Positions 42,347-51,406 are shown, counted from the first letter of the stretch. The stretch is DNA of 64,000 nt from LMUY01 sp965276785 (GCA_965276785.1 OZ255629.1:2542001-2606000), one strand, 5' to 3'. The notes: generated from the letters alone by a model not told the origin. Translations and numbers: made by a program.

Positions 42347-42942
42347 CAGGCACGCTCCATGTGCTCGCGCGCCTGCTTGATCGCGGCGACGATCTTGGGG
42401 TAGGCGGCGCACCGGCACAGATTGCCGCTCATGTATTCGCGGATGTCCTCGTCAGTGGCGGCGTTGCCCTCGTTCACGCACGCGACGGCTGACATGATCT
42501 GGCCCGGCGTGCAGAAGCCGCACTGGAAGCCGTCATGGTCGATGAAGGCCTGCTGCATCGGGTGTAAGCTGCCGTCGGCGGCCGCGAGCCCCTCGATCGT
42601 CTTGACCGGCCTGCCCTGCACCGCCACGGCCAGGGTGAGGCACGACAGCACCCGCTCGCCGTCGACATGGACCGTGCAGGCGCCGCACTGCCCGTGGTCG
42701 CAGCCCTTCTTGGACCCGGTAAGGTCCATATGCTCGCGCAGCGCGTCGAGCAGAGTCGTCCGCGTGTCTATAATCAGGCGCTGGTTGCGGCCGTTGACCG
42801 TGAGAACGACCTCAGATGGTGTATTTGAGCTTGTTATCGGGACCGGCGCTGACGCAGCCCGGACAGCAATTGGGAGGGCGGCCAGCCCAGCGGCACCGCG
42901 AAACAGGCCCCGCCGGCTTGGTCCTTGGCTTTTCTCGCTCAT
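42346..42942 (-). CDS. paoA: 2Fe-2S subunit of aldehyde oxidoreductase with Tat-like leader
   Basis: 198-residue subunit with two [2Fe-2S] clusters: GCDHGQCGACTVHVDG in the plant-type domain and CGFCTPGQIM with CRC in the alpha-helical domain. The N-terminus (SRRGLFRGAAGLAALPIAVR) is a twin-arginine signal, so the assembled complex should be exported to the periplasm, as in PaoABC. It is the first gene of the operon and is divergent from a LysR gene across 200 bases. ATG 42942 follows GGGAG. The cluster spacing is normal. Confidence 0.9.
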   Translation of the reverse strand: MSEKSQGPSRRGLFRGAAGLAALPIAVRAASAPVPITSSNTPSEVVLTVNGRNQRLIIDTRTTLLDALREHMDLTGSKKGCDHGQCGACTVHVDGERVLSCLTLAVAVQGRPVKTIEGLAAADGSLHPMQQAFIDHDGFQCGFCTPGQIMSAVACVNEGNAATDEDIREYMSGNLCRCAAYPKIVAAIKQAREHMERA

Positions 42943-43142
42943 GACAATCTCCCGGTTTACGCATCCAGCGCGGCATCCTTCCCCGAACTTGGGATCCTGA
43001 GACGCCGGTGTTGGGGTAGCGCGTTGACGCTGAGACAACCGCAGTTTGGCGTGGCCGTTAGGCCAGCCAACCACCGAGTTGAGCCTAAATGTGCGATCTC
43101 CAAATTTGAAATTAATTACTGATATGTGCCAGCATCCAACCC

Positions 43143-44207
43143 ATGGATTTACATGGCATCGACCTCAACCTGCTCGTCGCCTTCGATGCACTCATGGCGG
43201 AACGCAGCGTGACCAGGGCCGGCACACGCATTGGACGCACGCAGCCGGCCATGAGTGCGGCCCTGTCACGCCTCCGGTCGTTGCTGCGCGACGACCTATT
43301 CATCCGAGGGGCGACAGGGCTGCAACCGACGTTGCGGGCGCTTGACCTCGCCGAACCCCTCGGCCGCGCGCTCGCAGACATCCAGCGCACCCTGGAGTTT
43401 ACCCAGGTGTTCGAGCCGCGGTCGTCCACCGTGTCTTTCAACCTTGGCCTGTCCGAGCATCCGACCTTCGTCCTCCTGCCGCTCCTGGTTGAACGATTGC
43501 GGGAGCTGGCCCCGGGGATCACCTTGCGGGTGCGCACCTTCACAGCGCGCGACGATGCCGTCACCCTGCTGGACGCCGGCGAGATCGACTTGGCCATCGG
43601 GGTTCCACCAACGGTTGCGGCAGGTCGCATCCTGACGCGCCCAGTCTTCGAGGAACGTTTTGTTTGCATCGTGAGAAAAGGCCATACGGCCGCGGCCGCC
43701 ACGCTGGACCTCGAAACGTTCCTTGGCCTGTCCCATTTGCTGGTGTCACCCGAAAACGAAAGGTTCGGCCACGTCGACGCGGCGCTGGCTAGGCTGGGTC
43801 TGAAACGACGCCTGGCACTCACCCTTCCCCAGATGTACGCGGCGCCGATCCTGGTCGCCCGATCGGATATGATTGCGACCCTGATGGGCGGCGTGGTGTC
43901 GGCATCCGGCCACGCTGATGAACTCTGCGTCCTTGAGCCGCCACTTGAGCTAGAGCCGGTCACATTCGTCCTTTCCTGGCATAAGCGCAATGATGGTCAC
44001 CCGGCGCAACGCTGGCTCCGCGGCTGCATCGCATCCCTGCCCGGGCGTTCAATGCAGCCCGCAACGCCGCCAACTGTGCAAGCGACCACCGAACCAGCCA
44101 AGACCGACACGACCGTCCGCACCACTCCCTCCACGAGGGAGAAACGCCCTATTCGTCAGCGTCGCGCGTTACAAGCAAGCCACAGGGCCCATAGCCTCAA
44201 GCCTTGA
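43143..44207 (+). CDS. LysR-family transcriptional regulator (NodD-like opening)
   Basis: 354 aa, with DLNLLVAFDALMAERSVTRA and the recognition part RTQPAMSAALSRLRSLLRDD, typical of the NodD/PnrA-like branch. The last 50 residues (RSMQPATPPTVQATTEPAKT onward) exceed the usual length of about 300 and look like readthrough into noncoding sequence, so the natural stop may have been lost. It probably controls the divergent paoABC operon. A degenerate copy of its 5' region lies at 31198-31375. Confidence 0.88.
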   Translation: MDLHGIDLNLLVAFDALMAERSVTRAGTRIGRTQPAMSAALSRLRSLLRDDLFIRGATGLQPTLRALDLAEPLGRALADIQRTLEFTQVFEPRSSTVSFNLGLSEHPTFVLLPLLVERLRELAPGITLRVRTFTARDDAVTLLDAGEIDLAIGVPPTVAAGRILTRPVFEERFVCIVRKGHTAAAATLDLETFLGLSHLLVSPENERFGHVDAALARLGLKRRLALTLPQMYAAPILVARSDMIATLMGGVVSASGHADELCVLEPPLELEPVTFVLSWHKRNDGHPAQRWLRGCIASLPGRSMQPATPPTVQATTEPAKTDTTVRTTPSTREKRPIRQRRALQASHRAHSLKP

Positions 44208-44260
44208 GAGCCGATTGACCTTTCGAGCGCACAACGTTGAAATCGACCTTTTAGGCTTGC

Positions 44261-45163
44261 CTATGACCCGCGATAATCGGTCGGCGACACGCCAACCTCA
44301 CGACGGAAAACCTGTGCAAAATGGCTTGGACTGGAGTACCCAACGTCAAGCCCGACCTCAATGACACTACTGTCGGTCTCGCGTAGCAGGCGCCGGGCCT
44401 CTGCCATGCGGGCGCGAATGAAATACTGTGACGGCGCCAAGCCGGTCGCTCTCTTGAACAACCGGCTAAAGTGGAAGTCACTCATCCCCGCTTCATTGGC
44501 CAGACGTCCTAAATTGAACTCTTTGTTGAGATGCTTTTGCATCATGTTAACGACCCGGCGCAACCGTATGGCCGGCAGGGCGCCGGAAACGGCCTGTTTG
44601 ACGCCCGCGTCTCGGTAGGTACGGACTAAATGCACTGCCAGGCTTTGCGCGATGCCTATGACGAACATGGCGCTTGGCGCATGCCGAGCCGTAATCTCGA
44701 TCCGAATCCGATCCAACAACACGGACAAGATCGGGTCTCTTTCCCCGGACACCTCCCGAAAGACAAGGTTGCGTTTTCCCTCCCCCGTTATCTCTCTAGC
44801 GGCACGGTCGATCACATGTAGACCCAGGTACAGGTGCATGACTTCGAACGGGTCGGGTCCTTCGGCTTGCCAGCGCAGCTCGTACGGAACAACGGAGTTG
44901 GTCAGGAAAAAGTCGCCGACCTTGACCTTGTTCGCGGCCCAAGAGCCGTTTAGCTCCCGCTCCTCGATCGTAGCGCGGCCCGACACGATCCAGACGATCA
45001 GCGGTTCCGCTACGACCGGCACGAGCAGGCTTTCCTGCCGGAGCTGCCGCGACATGATTTGAACCACTACGTCCTGAAGGGCGTGGTCGTTGCTGTTCGC
45101 CAGCAGCCGTCCCGGAATGTATCGTTCGAGCGCCTCGGCGGATGTTCGTTCTGTCAAAGCCAA
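44261..45163 (-). CDS. AraC-family transcriptional regulator
   Basis: 300 aa. The N-terminal part is a cupin-like ligand domain (VVAEPLIVWIVSGRATIEER), and the C-terminus has the AraC HTH pair (FNLGRLANEAGMSDFHFSRL, then SSVIEVGLDVGYSSPSHFAQ). The only start in frame near the usual place is TTG at 45163, directly after a TGA, so I use it with some doubt. It is divergent from an SDR gene (221-base gap) and probably regulates it. It converges with the LysR gene to its left. Confidence 0.85.
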   Translation of the reverse strand: MALTERTSAEALERYIPGRLLANSNDHALQDVVVQIMSRQLRQESLLVPVVAEPLIVWIVSGRATIEERELNGSWAANKVKVGDFFLTNSVVPYELRWQAEGPDPFEVMHLYLGLHVIDRAAREITGEGKRNLVFREVSGERDPILSVLLDRIRIEITARHAPSAMFVIGIAQSLAVHLVRTYRDAGVKQAVSGALPAIRLRRVVNMMQKHLNKEFNLGRLANEAGMSDFHFSRLFKRATGLAPSQYFIRARMAEARRLLRETDSSVIEVGLDVGYSSPSHFAQVFRREVGVSPTDYRGS

Positions 45164-45384
45164 TCACACCCTACCCAATCGCTTCATGATCGGCCGAGCC
45201 TGCAGTCAGCCGCCCCTGCCGGCAATGGCCATTTCCGAGCAAGACTCCGACAGATGCCGCAAAGGTTCAAGCGACGGATAGCGGGTCGGGATGCAATATG
45301 CTCCCCGTGGCGACCGAGCGGGACTGCCCTCCAACGGGACCTACCTGCCAGGGAGCCATTCAACAGATCGTCAAGGAGATCAGC

Positions 45385-46146
45385 ATGCCCGAAGTCGCCT
45401 CGATAGCGAATGAAGTCGAGGGCAAGGTCGCCATCGTGACCGGTGCGGCCAGCGGTATTGGCCTGGCTATTGCGGAATTGCTCCACGCCCGCGGGGCAAA
45501 AGTCATCGCCGAGGACGTCGACCCCGACGTGGAACGGCTTGCGCGTCCTGGGCTGATGCCCTTCATCGCCGACGTTACCGTCGAGGGCTCGGCCGAGGCC
45601 GCCGTCGCGCTTGCAACGGACAAGTTCGGCAAGCTCGATATCCTGGTCAACAATGCCGGCCGTATCCTCTACAAGCCCGTGGTGGAGACGACCCGCGACG
45701 ATTGGACCTGGCAGATGGACACGAACGTCACCGGGGCGTTCCTTCACTCGCGGGAAGCGATGAAGGCGATGATTCCGAACAAGAGCGGTTCAATCATCAA
45801 CATCGCCTCCTATGCCTCCTACTTCGCGTTCAAGGGCATTGCTGCTTATGCGGCATCAAAGGGTGCGATTGCCCAACTCACCCGCACGCTTGCTCTCGAG
45901 GCGATCGAAGACGGTATCCGCGTGAATGCCATCGGCGTCGGCGATGTCGTTACCAACATACTCAATCACTTCAGGGAGGATGGGCGGGAGTTCCTAGCCG
46001 AACACGGCAAAACTGCGCCGATCGGTCGAGCCGCAGCCGCAAAGGAGATTGCGGAGATCGTCTCTTTTCTCGCATCCGACCGGGCCAGCTTCGTGGTCGG
46101 CGCCGTGTGGATGGCGGACGGGGGGATGAGCGTGCCGGTTGGGTAG
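45385..46146 (+). CDS. SDR-family oxidoreductase
   Basis: 253-residue classical SDR: AIVTGAASGIGLAIAELL, LVNNAGRILYKP, and INIASYASYFAFKGIAAYAA followed by SK (Ser, Tyr, Lys), with the C-terminus VVGAVWMADGG. AAGGAG lies 6 bases before ATG 45385; a longer reading upstream would add a non-conserved leader. It is probably induced by the divergent AraC regulator. Its stop is followed by a 144-base gap before the broken SRAP gene. Confidence 0.9.
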   Translation: MPEVASIANEVEGKVAIVTGAASGIGLAIAELLHARGAKVIAEDVDPDVERLARPGLMPFIADVTVEGSAEAAVALATDKFGKLDILVNNAGRILYKPVVETTRDDWTWQMDTNVTGAFLHSREAMKAMIPNKSGSIINIASYASYFAFKGIAAYAASKGAIAQLTRTLALEAIEDGIRVNAIGVGDVVTNILNHFREDGREFLAEHGKTAPIGRAAAAKEIAEIVSFLASDRASFVVGAVWMADGGMSVPVG

Positions 46147-46290
46147 CCCGCAACAGCGGCGTAGCCACGACCAGAATGGCGGGTGTAGCGTTATGTCAAA
46201 CGTCCCTTGGACAAATTGATACGGCCCGCACACCCAGAACACGAGCGGCATCCCTGGCGCTGAAAGGTCCGGCCCAGTCAATATCGCCGC

Positions 46291-46964
46291 ATGTGCAAGC
46301 TCTATAGCGTCACCAAGGGCCAGCAGGCGATCCGCGATCTCTACCGGGCCATGGTGGACCGCACCGGCAACATGCCGCCGCTGCCAGGCATCTTTCCCGA
46401 TCAGATGGCGCCAATGGTCCGCTCCGGCGCGGACGGGCGCGAGCTCGTGATGATGCGCTGGGGCTCCCCTGCCCGCCGTCGGTCCCGGGCAACCGGGCGG
46501 TCACAAACATCCGCAACACCGCGTCGAGCTACTGGCGCGCCTGGATGAAGCCGGAGAACCGGTGCCTCATTCCGGCGACGAGCTTCTGCGAGTACGCGCC
46601 GGGCAAGCCCGCCGTCCCGCATTGGTTTGCAATGGGCGAGGACCGGCCGCTGTTCGCCTTTGCGGGCCTGTGGCGGCCGTGGACAGGCACGCGCGGCACC
46701 AAGGCGGAGCCGATCGAGGGCGCACACGAGTTGTTCGCGTTCCTGACCTGCGAGCCCAATGCCGTGGTGGCGCCGATCCATCCCAAGGCCATGCCCGTCA
46801 TCCTGACCACGCCCGAGGAGTGCGACGCTTGGCTGGGGGCGCCGATTGGCGAGGCGTTGCACCTGCAACGCCCGCTTGCCGATGCCCTGCTTTCCATCGT
46901 CGCCACGGGCGATAAGCAGGACGGGGTGTCCAATGCAACCCGGCAAGCTGCTCTTCTGTTATGA
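46291..46964 (+). pseudogene. SOS-response-associated peptidase (YedK/SRAP), frameshifted
   Basis: SRAP/HMCES-type protein that shields abasic DNA by covalent attachment through Cys2. The start MCKLYSVTKGQQAIRDLYRA is intact with Cys2, and the second half (PENRCLIPATSFCEY, IHPKAMPVIL) is correct in another frame from about 46500. The join in between (MRWGSP region, 46460-46500) has lost one base, turning the middle into Arg-rich nonsense. In the corrected frame the segment reads RAVTNIRNTASSYWRAWMKP, as in the family. So this copy is inactive unless the lesion is an assembly error. Confidence 0.85.
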
Positions 46965-46982
46965 GGTTGTTTGCCTTATCTG

Positions 46983-47306
46983 CTACAGCCACGGCGGCAC
47001 TACGGCCGCAACTTGACCCCGCCAGGGCCTGCCGCTGAGCGGATCGCCTTGCACTCCGTCCACCCGCGCCGGTCGCGCCCCGCAGTGCTGACACCGGAGG
47101 CGGTCCAGCACCGTCTTCAGCATCGTCCTGCCGCCTCGATCGTCGGCAATCGGCGCAAGCGACAGATGAACCGGACGCTGCCGGCACTCGTAGATGACCA
47201 GGAGAGACCAGCCAGGCAGCGCGGCAAGCCGAGCGGACAGCATCGCCGGCGGGGTTGGCAGGACAGTAGGGGGCCGCGTGTCAGGCACACAACCGGTTTG
47301 CCACAA
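46983..47306 (-). CDS. hypothetical protein with CxxC motif
   Basis: 107 aa with a conserved-looking core (MLSARLAALPGWSLLVIYEC then LAPIADDRGGRTMLKTVLDR) and a C-terminal LRCQHCGARP that could bind zinc. Similar small proteins with a CxxC motif near the end occur next to SRAP/YedK genes in alphaproteobacteria. ATG at 47306 is a guess; the Met in the core is an alternative start. It is adjacent to the MFS pseudogene and read in the same direction as the ars operon. No function can be assigned. Confidence 0.5.
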   Translation of the reverse strand: MWQTGCVPDTRPPTVLPTPPAMLSARLAALPGWSLLVIYECRQRPVHLSLAPIADDRGGRTMLKTVLDRLRCQHCGARPARVDGVQGDPLSGRPWRGQVAAVVPPWL

Positions 47307-47339
47307 ACCCCGGCAAAGTTCACTTTCCGTTCTGACGCC

Positions 47340-47720
47340 CTAAGCGCCTGAGCGGAGGTCGCCACGGCCCTCAAATGCGGGCAATAGGCCAGTAGGAGCA
47401 GAGCCAGCAGCGACGCTGCGAGCGGCCCGACGCGATCCAGCACCAACCCGAACAGGATCGGCGCACCCCCCTGAAGGAACGCACGCCGGGGCGGCGAGAA
47501 GCCCGGTGCGCAGGCCGTAGCTGGCCGGACCGAACAGGGCGAGCGACCGCGTGCTCCGCGTGATCGTCATCATGCCGTTGCCGGCGCCGTGCAGGTGCAG
47601 GCTGGCCGACACCGGATCGGCGAACACAGCCGTCAGATAGTAAGTCGAGCCATGCGAGGGTCTGGGTGATGCCGATCGCCGAGACAACGACGGCGCGGTG
47701 TCCAGGCCGTCCGCCGCCAT
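47340..47720 (-). pseudogene. MFS transporter remnant at the end of the ars operon
   Basis: Pieces in three frames reconstruct an MFS protein with most of the middle deleted: AVVVSAIGITQTLAW (start), STYYLTAVFADPVSAS, then GNGMMTITRSTRSLALFGPA and GLVLDRVGPLAASLLALLLL (end). At least two frame changes are needed. MFS genes commonly follow arsH in arsenic operons. It begins 12 bases after the arsH stop and is clearly nonfunctional. Confidence 0.7.
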
Positions 47721-47732
47721 CGCTCACGTTGC

Positions 47733-48476
47733 CTACATCGCCGCGGCGACCGCGATGGCGGACAGATCGATGGCCGGGTTGACCGGCTGGCTTGCGGCCT
47801 TCCGCTCCGAGTAGCGATCGGTCAGGACCGCCGTGTGCAGGCGAAGGAGGACGGTGAAGCGCACCAGCTCCTCCATCACGTCCACGATCCGGTCGTAATA
47901 GGCCGACGACTTCATCCGTCCGGCATCGTCGAACTCCTGGAATGCCTTGGCGACGCTCGACTGGTTGGGGATCGTGACCATGCGCATCCATCGCCCGAGC
48001 AGGCGCAGCGTGTTGACCGCATTGAAGCTTTGCGAACCGCCGGAGACCTGCATGACGGCGAGCGTCCGCCCCTGAGTCGGCCGCATCCCGCCCATCTCCA
48101 GCGGAAGGTGATCAATCTGCGCCTTCATCAGGCCGGTAATCTGACCGTGGCGTTCAGGGCTGCACCACACCTGTCCTTCCGACCACATCGAATGCGCGCG
48201 CAATTCGCGCACGGCGGGATGGTCGTCGCTCTTCACCTGATCGGGCAACGGCAGGTCGAACGGGTCGAAGATGCGCGTTTCCGCCCCGAAGAAACGCAGC
48301 AGGCGTACCGCCTCCTCGGTCGCCAGGCGCGAATAGGAGCGGTCGCGCAGCGAGCCGTAGAGCAGCAGTATGCGCGGCGGGTCGCCGGTGCCGAGCGGCA
48401 GCGGCGGACGCTCGTGCGCGTAGCGGAGATCGAGCGCCGGGAGGTGATCCGGGTCGGCAAGCTCGCGCAGCCTGAT
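47733..48476 (-). pseudogene. arsH: arsH NADPH-dependent FMN reductase-like gene, start codon lost
   Basis: The ArsH flavoprotein sequence is complete over about 247 aa: RILLLYGSLRDRSYSRLA, then QVWCSPERHGQITGLMKAQI, DHLPLEMGGMRPTQGRTLAV and WMRMVTIPNQSS. But the codon where it should start (48476-48474) is ATC, read in the context GGCATCAGG. Changing that one base to G would give ATGA, restoring both this start and the acr3 stop. No other good start lies nearby. So arsH is probably untranslated, unless ATC initiates weakly. ArsH oxidizes organoarsenicals in related operons. Confidence 0.82.
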
Positions 48477-49549
48477 GCCGGGCGCCGTCCGCGCTCGTAC
48501 CAGGGCCGCGACGCCTTCACGATCCGCACGACCGACAGCATCACCGGCACTTCCACCAGCACACCCACCACGGTCGCCAGCGCCGCGCCCGATTGGAAGC
48601 CGAATAGCGCGATGGCGGTTGCCACGGCCAACTCGAAGAAGTTGCTGGCGCCGATCAGCGTGGACGGCCCGGCAACGCACCATTCGGTGCCGAGCCGCCG
48701 GTTCAGCCACTAGGCAAGACCCGCATTGAAGTACACCTGAATAAGGATCGGCACCGCGAGCAGCGCGATGACGAGCGGCGGCTGCAGGATCTGTTCTCCC
48801 TGCAATCCAAACAGCAGCACGAGGGTCAGCAGCAGCGCCGAGAGCGACAGCGGCGCCAGCACGTGCAGCGTCCGATCCAGTGCGGGCAACCCTCCCTGCC
48901 GCAGCCGCGCGCGCCGCCAGAGCTGCGCCACGATAACCGGCACGACGATGTAGAGCACCACGGACAGGATCAGCGTGTCCCAGGGCACGGTGATCGATGA
49001 GAGGCCGAGCAGCAGGCCGACGAGCGGGGCGAACGCCACCACCATGATGCTGTCGTTCAGCGCAACCTGGCTCAGCGTGAAGTGCGGCTCGCCGTCGACC
49101 AGGTTCGACCAGACGAACACCATCGCCGTGCAGGGTGCCGCGGCGAGCAGGATCAGCCCGGCTATGTAGCCGTCGAGTTGGCCGGCCGGCAGCCAAGCAC
49201 GGAACAGGTGGCCGATGAACAGCCAGCCGAGCAGCGCCATCGAGAACGGCTTGACCAGCCAGTTGATGCCGACCGTGGCCGCGATGCCGCGCCAATGCGC
49301 GCGCACCTGCGCCAGCGCGCCGAGGTCGATCTTCAGCAGCATCGGTATGATCATCAGCCAGACGAGGATCGCGACCGGCAGGTTGACCTGCGCCACGGTC
49401 GCATCGCCGAGCGCGTGGAACAGCCCCGGCACGAGCTGTCCGGCGGCGATGCCAACAACGATGCAGAGCGCCACCCAGAGCGTCAGGTAGCGCTCGAATG
49501 TGCCCATGGACGGCGCCTTGCCCGGCGCCGTCACGACCGCCTCGCTCAT
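48473..49549 (-). pseudogene. acr3: acr3 arsenite efflux pump, internal amber stop and lost stop
   Basis: ACR3-family arsenite permease with its typical membrane segments (LTLWVALCIVVGIAAGQLVP start; the ILLAAAPCTAMVFVW helix with the essential Cys). Translation stops after IQVYFNAGLA at TAG 48710-48712, where family members read GLAYWLN, so a Tyr codon became amber. Beyond it the same frame continues correctly (CVAGPSTLIGASNFFELAVA onward to WYERG), and the natural stop has become TCA through the change that also destroys the arsH start. The 279-residue truncated protein lacks the last helices. The ATG overlaps the arsC stop as ATGA. Confidence 0.88.
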
Positions 49550-49980
49550 GGTGCGTCCCTTCCGATCCGGCGGCCGGCCGCGTCCACGACGGCCTCTCCG
49601 TCCTCCTTGGTAAAGGTGCCGCGCTGCGGGTTGGGCAGGATGTCGAGGACGGTCTCGGACGGCCGGCAGAGTTTTGTGCCCAGCTCAATCACGACGATCG
49701 GCCGGTTGATCAGGATTGGGTGCGCCATCATGGCGTCGAGCAGCGCGTCATCGGACAGCGCCGGATCGTCGAGGCCCAGCTCCGCAAAGGGCGTGCCCTT
49801 CTGCCGGACCACATCGCGCACGGTGACGCCCATGCGTCGGATCAGATCCGTCAGCTCCGCGCGCGACGGCGGCGTCTTCAGGTATTCGATGACATGCGGC
49901 TCCTCGCCGCTGTTGCGGATGAGTGCCAGGACGTTGCGCGACGTGCCGCACTCCGAATTGTGATAGATCGTCACGCTCAC
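49546..49980 (-). CDS. arsC: glutaredoxin-coupled arsenate reductase
   Basis: ArsC of the glutaredoxin-dependent type, 144 aa, reducing arsenate to arsenite. IYHNSECGTSRNVLALI carries the catalytic Cys, LKTPPSRAEL and the Arg residues in HPILINRPIVV complete the active site. It starts at GTG 49980, overlapping the stop of the second arsC as GTGA, and ends overlapping acr3 as ATGA. It looks intact. With the efflux pump broken, its product arsenite could not be exported by this operon. Confidence 0.92.
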   Translation of the reverse strand: MSVTIYHNSECGTSRNVLALIRNSGEEPHVIEYLKTPPSRAELTDLIRRMGVTVRDVVRQKGTPFAELGLDDPALSDDALLDAMMAHPILINRPIVVIELGTKLCRPSETVLDILPNPQRGTFTKEDGEAVVDAAGRRIGRDAP

Positions 49981-50498
49981 GACGCCTGATCCTCAGCAGC
50001 ATCGAGGCGCATCCGGCCGATCCCATCCACCTGGCGCTGAAGCGACATCCGGTCGAGTGCGGCGATCGGCAGTGCCACGAAGACCTTGATGAGGCTTTCC
50101 AAGCCCCGGAAGGTTTCGCGGAACGCCTGCCATTGCGCGATCTCACCGCTGACGGCGGCCCGATCGGGCATGCCCCAATGCGCGGTCATCGGCTGGCCGG
50201 GCCAAACCGGGCACACCTCGCCGGCAGCCTGGTCGCAGACGGTGAACACGAAATCCATCGCCGGCGAGTCCGGCCCCGCGAACTCGTCCCAGCTCTTGCT
50301 GCGCAACCCGTCCGTCGGCAGCCCGAGCGTTTCGAGCAGCTTGCCGGCGCACGGATGGATCGCGCCCTTTGGTTAGCTGCCGGCGCTGTAGCCGCGGAAG
50401 CGACCCTCACCCCAATGGTTCAGCAGGGACTCGGCCAGAATGCTGCGTGCCGAGTTGCCGGTGCAGAGGAACAGGACGTTGAAGGGCGCCCGGGTCAT
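49977..50498 (-). pseudogene. arsC: LMW-phosphatase-type arsenate reductase, ochre stop at codon 41
   Basis: Thioredoxin-coupled arsenate reductase of the low-molecular-weight phosphatase fold. The P-loop region VLFLCTGNSARSILAESLLN is correct, but after GYSAGS the codon is TAA (50373-50375), followed in the same frame by the right continuation PKGAIHPCAGKLLETLGLPT and the C-terminal VFTVCDQAAGEVCPVWPGQP. Family members have a residue such as Gln or His there; CAA to TAA is the simplest change. All 173 codons are otherwise good. Starts at ATG 50498, sharing ATGA with the arsI stop. Confidence 0.88.
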
Positions 50499-50998
50499 GC
50501 GGCAGCCCCGCAGCACGGCTCGGTTGCCTTCAGCTCCGGCTTGGGTGCGCAGCACACACCTTGCGGTGTTTCGGGGGTGCAGCAGACGGAGGACGTGGTG
50601 CGGATGGCGCCGAGATCGGCGCTGTCGCCGTACACAGTGCTCTCGCCGGTCGTCAGGAATGTCTCCCAGGACAGGCCCTGCGGATCGGTGATCCAGGACT
50701 TCTCCGACTGCGCGTAGCAGCACGTGGTGGCGCCCTCTTCGAGCACCGGCCTGTCGGCTTCCCGGAGGCGTCCGTAAACCTCCGCCAACTCGTCCTGCGT
50801 CTCGACCTGAATGCCGAGGTGATCAAGGCCGGACTCGCCGCTGCGGGTGCTGATGGCGAAGTTCACCCGCGGATCGTCGAGCATCCACTTCGCATAATCC
50901 GGCTTCGTCACTGCGGGCGTGACGGCAAACAGCGTCGAGTAGAAGCGGATGGATTGGGCCAGGTCGTCGACGGAGACATGGACGTGCAGGCGTTTCAT
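50495..50998 (-). CDS. arsI: ArsI/CadI-type VOC protein (C-As lyase family)
   Basis: 167-residue VOC protein. KRLHVHVSVDDLAQSIRFYS opens the fold, and the vicinal Cys pair in ATTCCYAQSEKSW is the trivalent organoarsenical binding site of ArsI, together with HLGIQV. ArsI splits the carbon-arsenic bond of methylarsenite using Fe(II) and oxygen. The C-terminus has extra Cys residues (VCCTPETPQGVCCAPK) common in this group. GGAGGAATT precedes ATG 50998, which overlaps the ArsR stop as ATGA. It appears intact. Confidence 0.9.
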   Translation of the reverse strand: MKRLHVHVSVDDLAQSIRFYSTLFAVTPAVTKPDYAKWMLDDPRVNFAISTRSGESGLDHLGIQVETQDELAEVYGRLREADRPVLEEGATTCCYAQSEKSWITDPQGLSWETFLTTGESTVYGDSADLGAIRTTSSVCCTPETPQGVCCAPKPELKATEPCCGAAA

Positions 50999-51369
50999 GC
51001 GGAATTCCTCCGGACGGGAGCCGTGCCCTGGGCCGCCGGAGCGGCCGGCAGACAGGCGGGATTGCAAGCCGGCGTCGCTTCGGCGCCGCGGCCGCAGCAG
51101 TTCTCGGTCAGGTAGCCGACCAGGCCGTTCATCGCGGCGAAATCGGCGGCATAGATGACCTGTCGGCTGGCCCGGCGCTGTGTTGCCAGACCGGAATGCA
51201 GAAGCTGTTGTAGGTGGAACGTCAGGGAAGATGGCGGCAGGCCGAGCTGTTCGGCGATGGCGCCCGCCGGAAGCCCGTTCGGGCCGGCCTCGACCAGCAG
51301 ACGATACGCAGCGAGGCGGTGCTCATGGGCAAGCGCACTCAGGGCGGATACGGCGAGCTTGGCTTCCAT
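50995..51369 (-). CDS. arsR: ArsR-family arsenic-responsive repressor
   Basis: Winged-helix SmtB/ArsR repressor of 124 aa, first gene of the ars operon. The HTH is LPAGAIAEQLGLPPSSLTFH. The arsenite-binding Cys residues lie near the C-terminus (ENCCGRGAEATPACNPAC), as in the Acidithiobacillus-type ArsR proteins rather than in the helix of the E. coli type. It overlaps arsI by ATGA. It should repress its own operon through a dyad upstream and be released by As(III). Confidence 0.9.
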   Translation of the reverse strand: MEAKLAVSALSALAHEHRLAAYRLLVEAGPNGLPAGAIAEQLGLPPSSLTFHLQQLLHSGLATQRRASRQVIYAADFAAMNGLVGYLTENCCGRGAEATPACNPACLPAAPAAQGTAPVRRNSA

Positions 51370-51384
51370 GCGGGCCTCAACGGT

Positions 51385-51406
51385 TCGACAATCGTCAAAT
51401 AGTCGA
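51385..51406. promoter_or_regulatory. dyad upstream of arsR, probable ArsR operator
   Basis: TCGAC (51385-51389) is inverted as GTCGA (51402-51406) around AATCGTCAAATA, 16 bases before the arsR start. Position and symmetry fit an autoregulatory ArsR site; the flanking AT-rich DNA upstream would hold the promoter. Confidence 0.5.

Noticed and set aside
47733..49688. A single 651-codon minus-strand frame spanning arsH, acr3 and part of arsC
   Set aside because: Only the last 247 codons look like a protein (ArsH). The upstream part is an Arg/Ala-rich antisense or off-frame reading of acr3; it exists only because arsH has lost its start.
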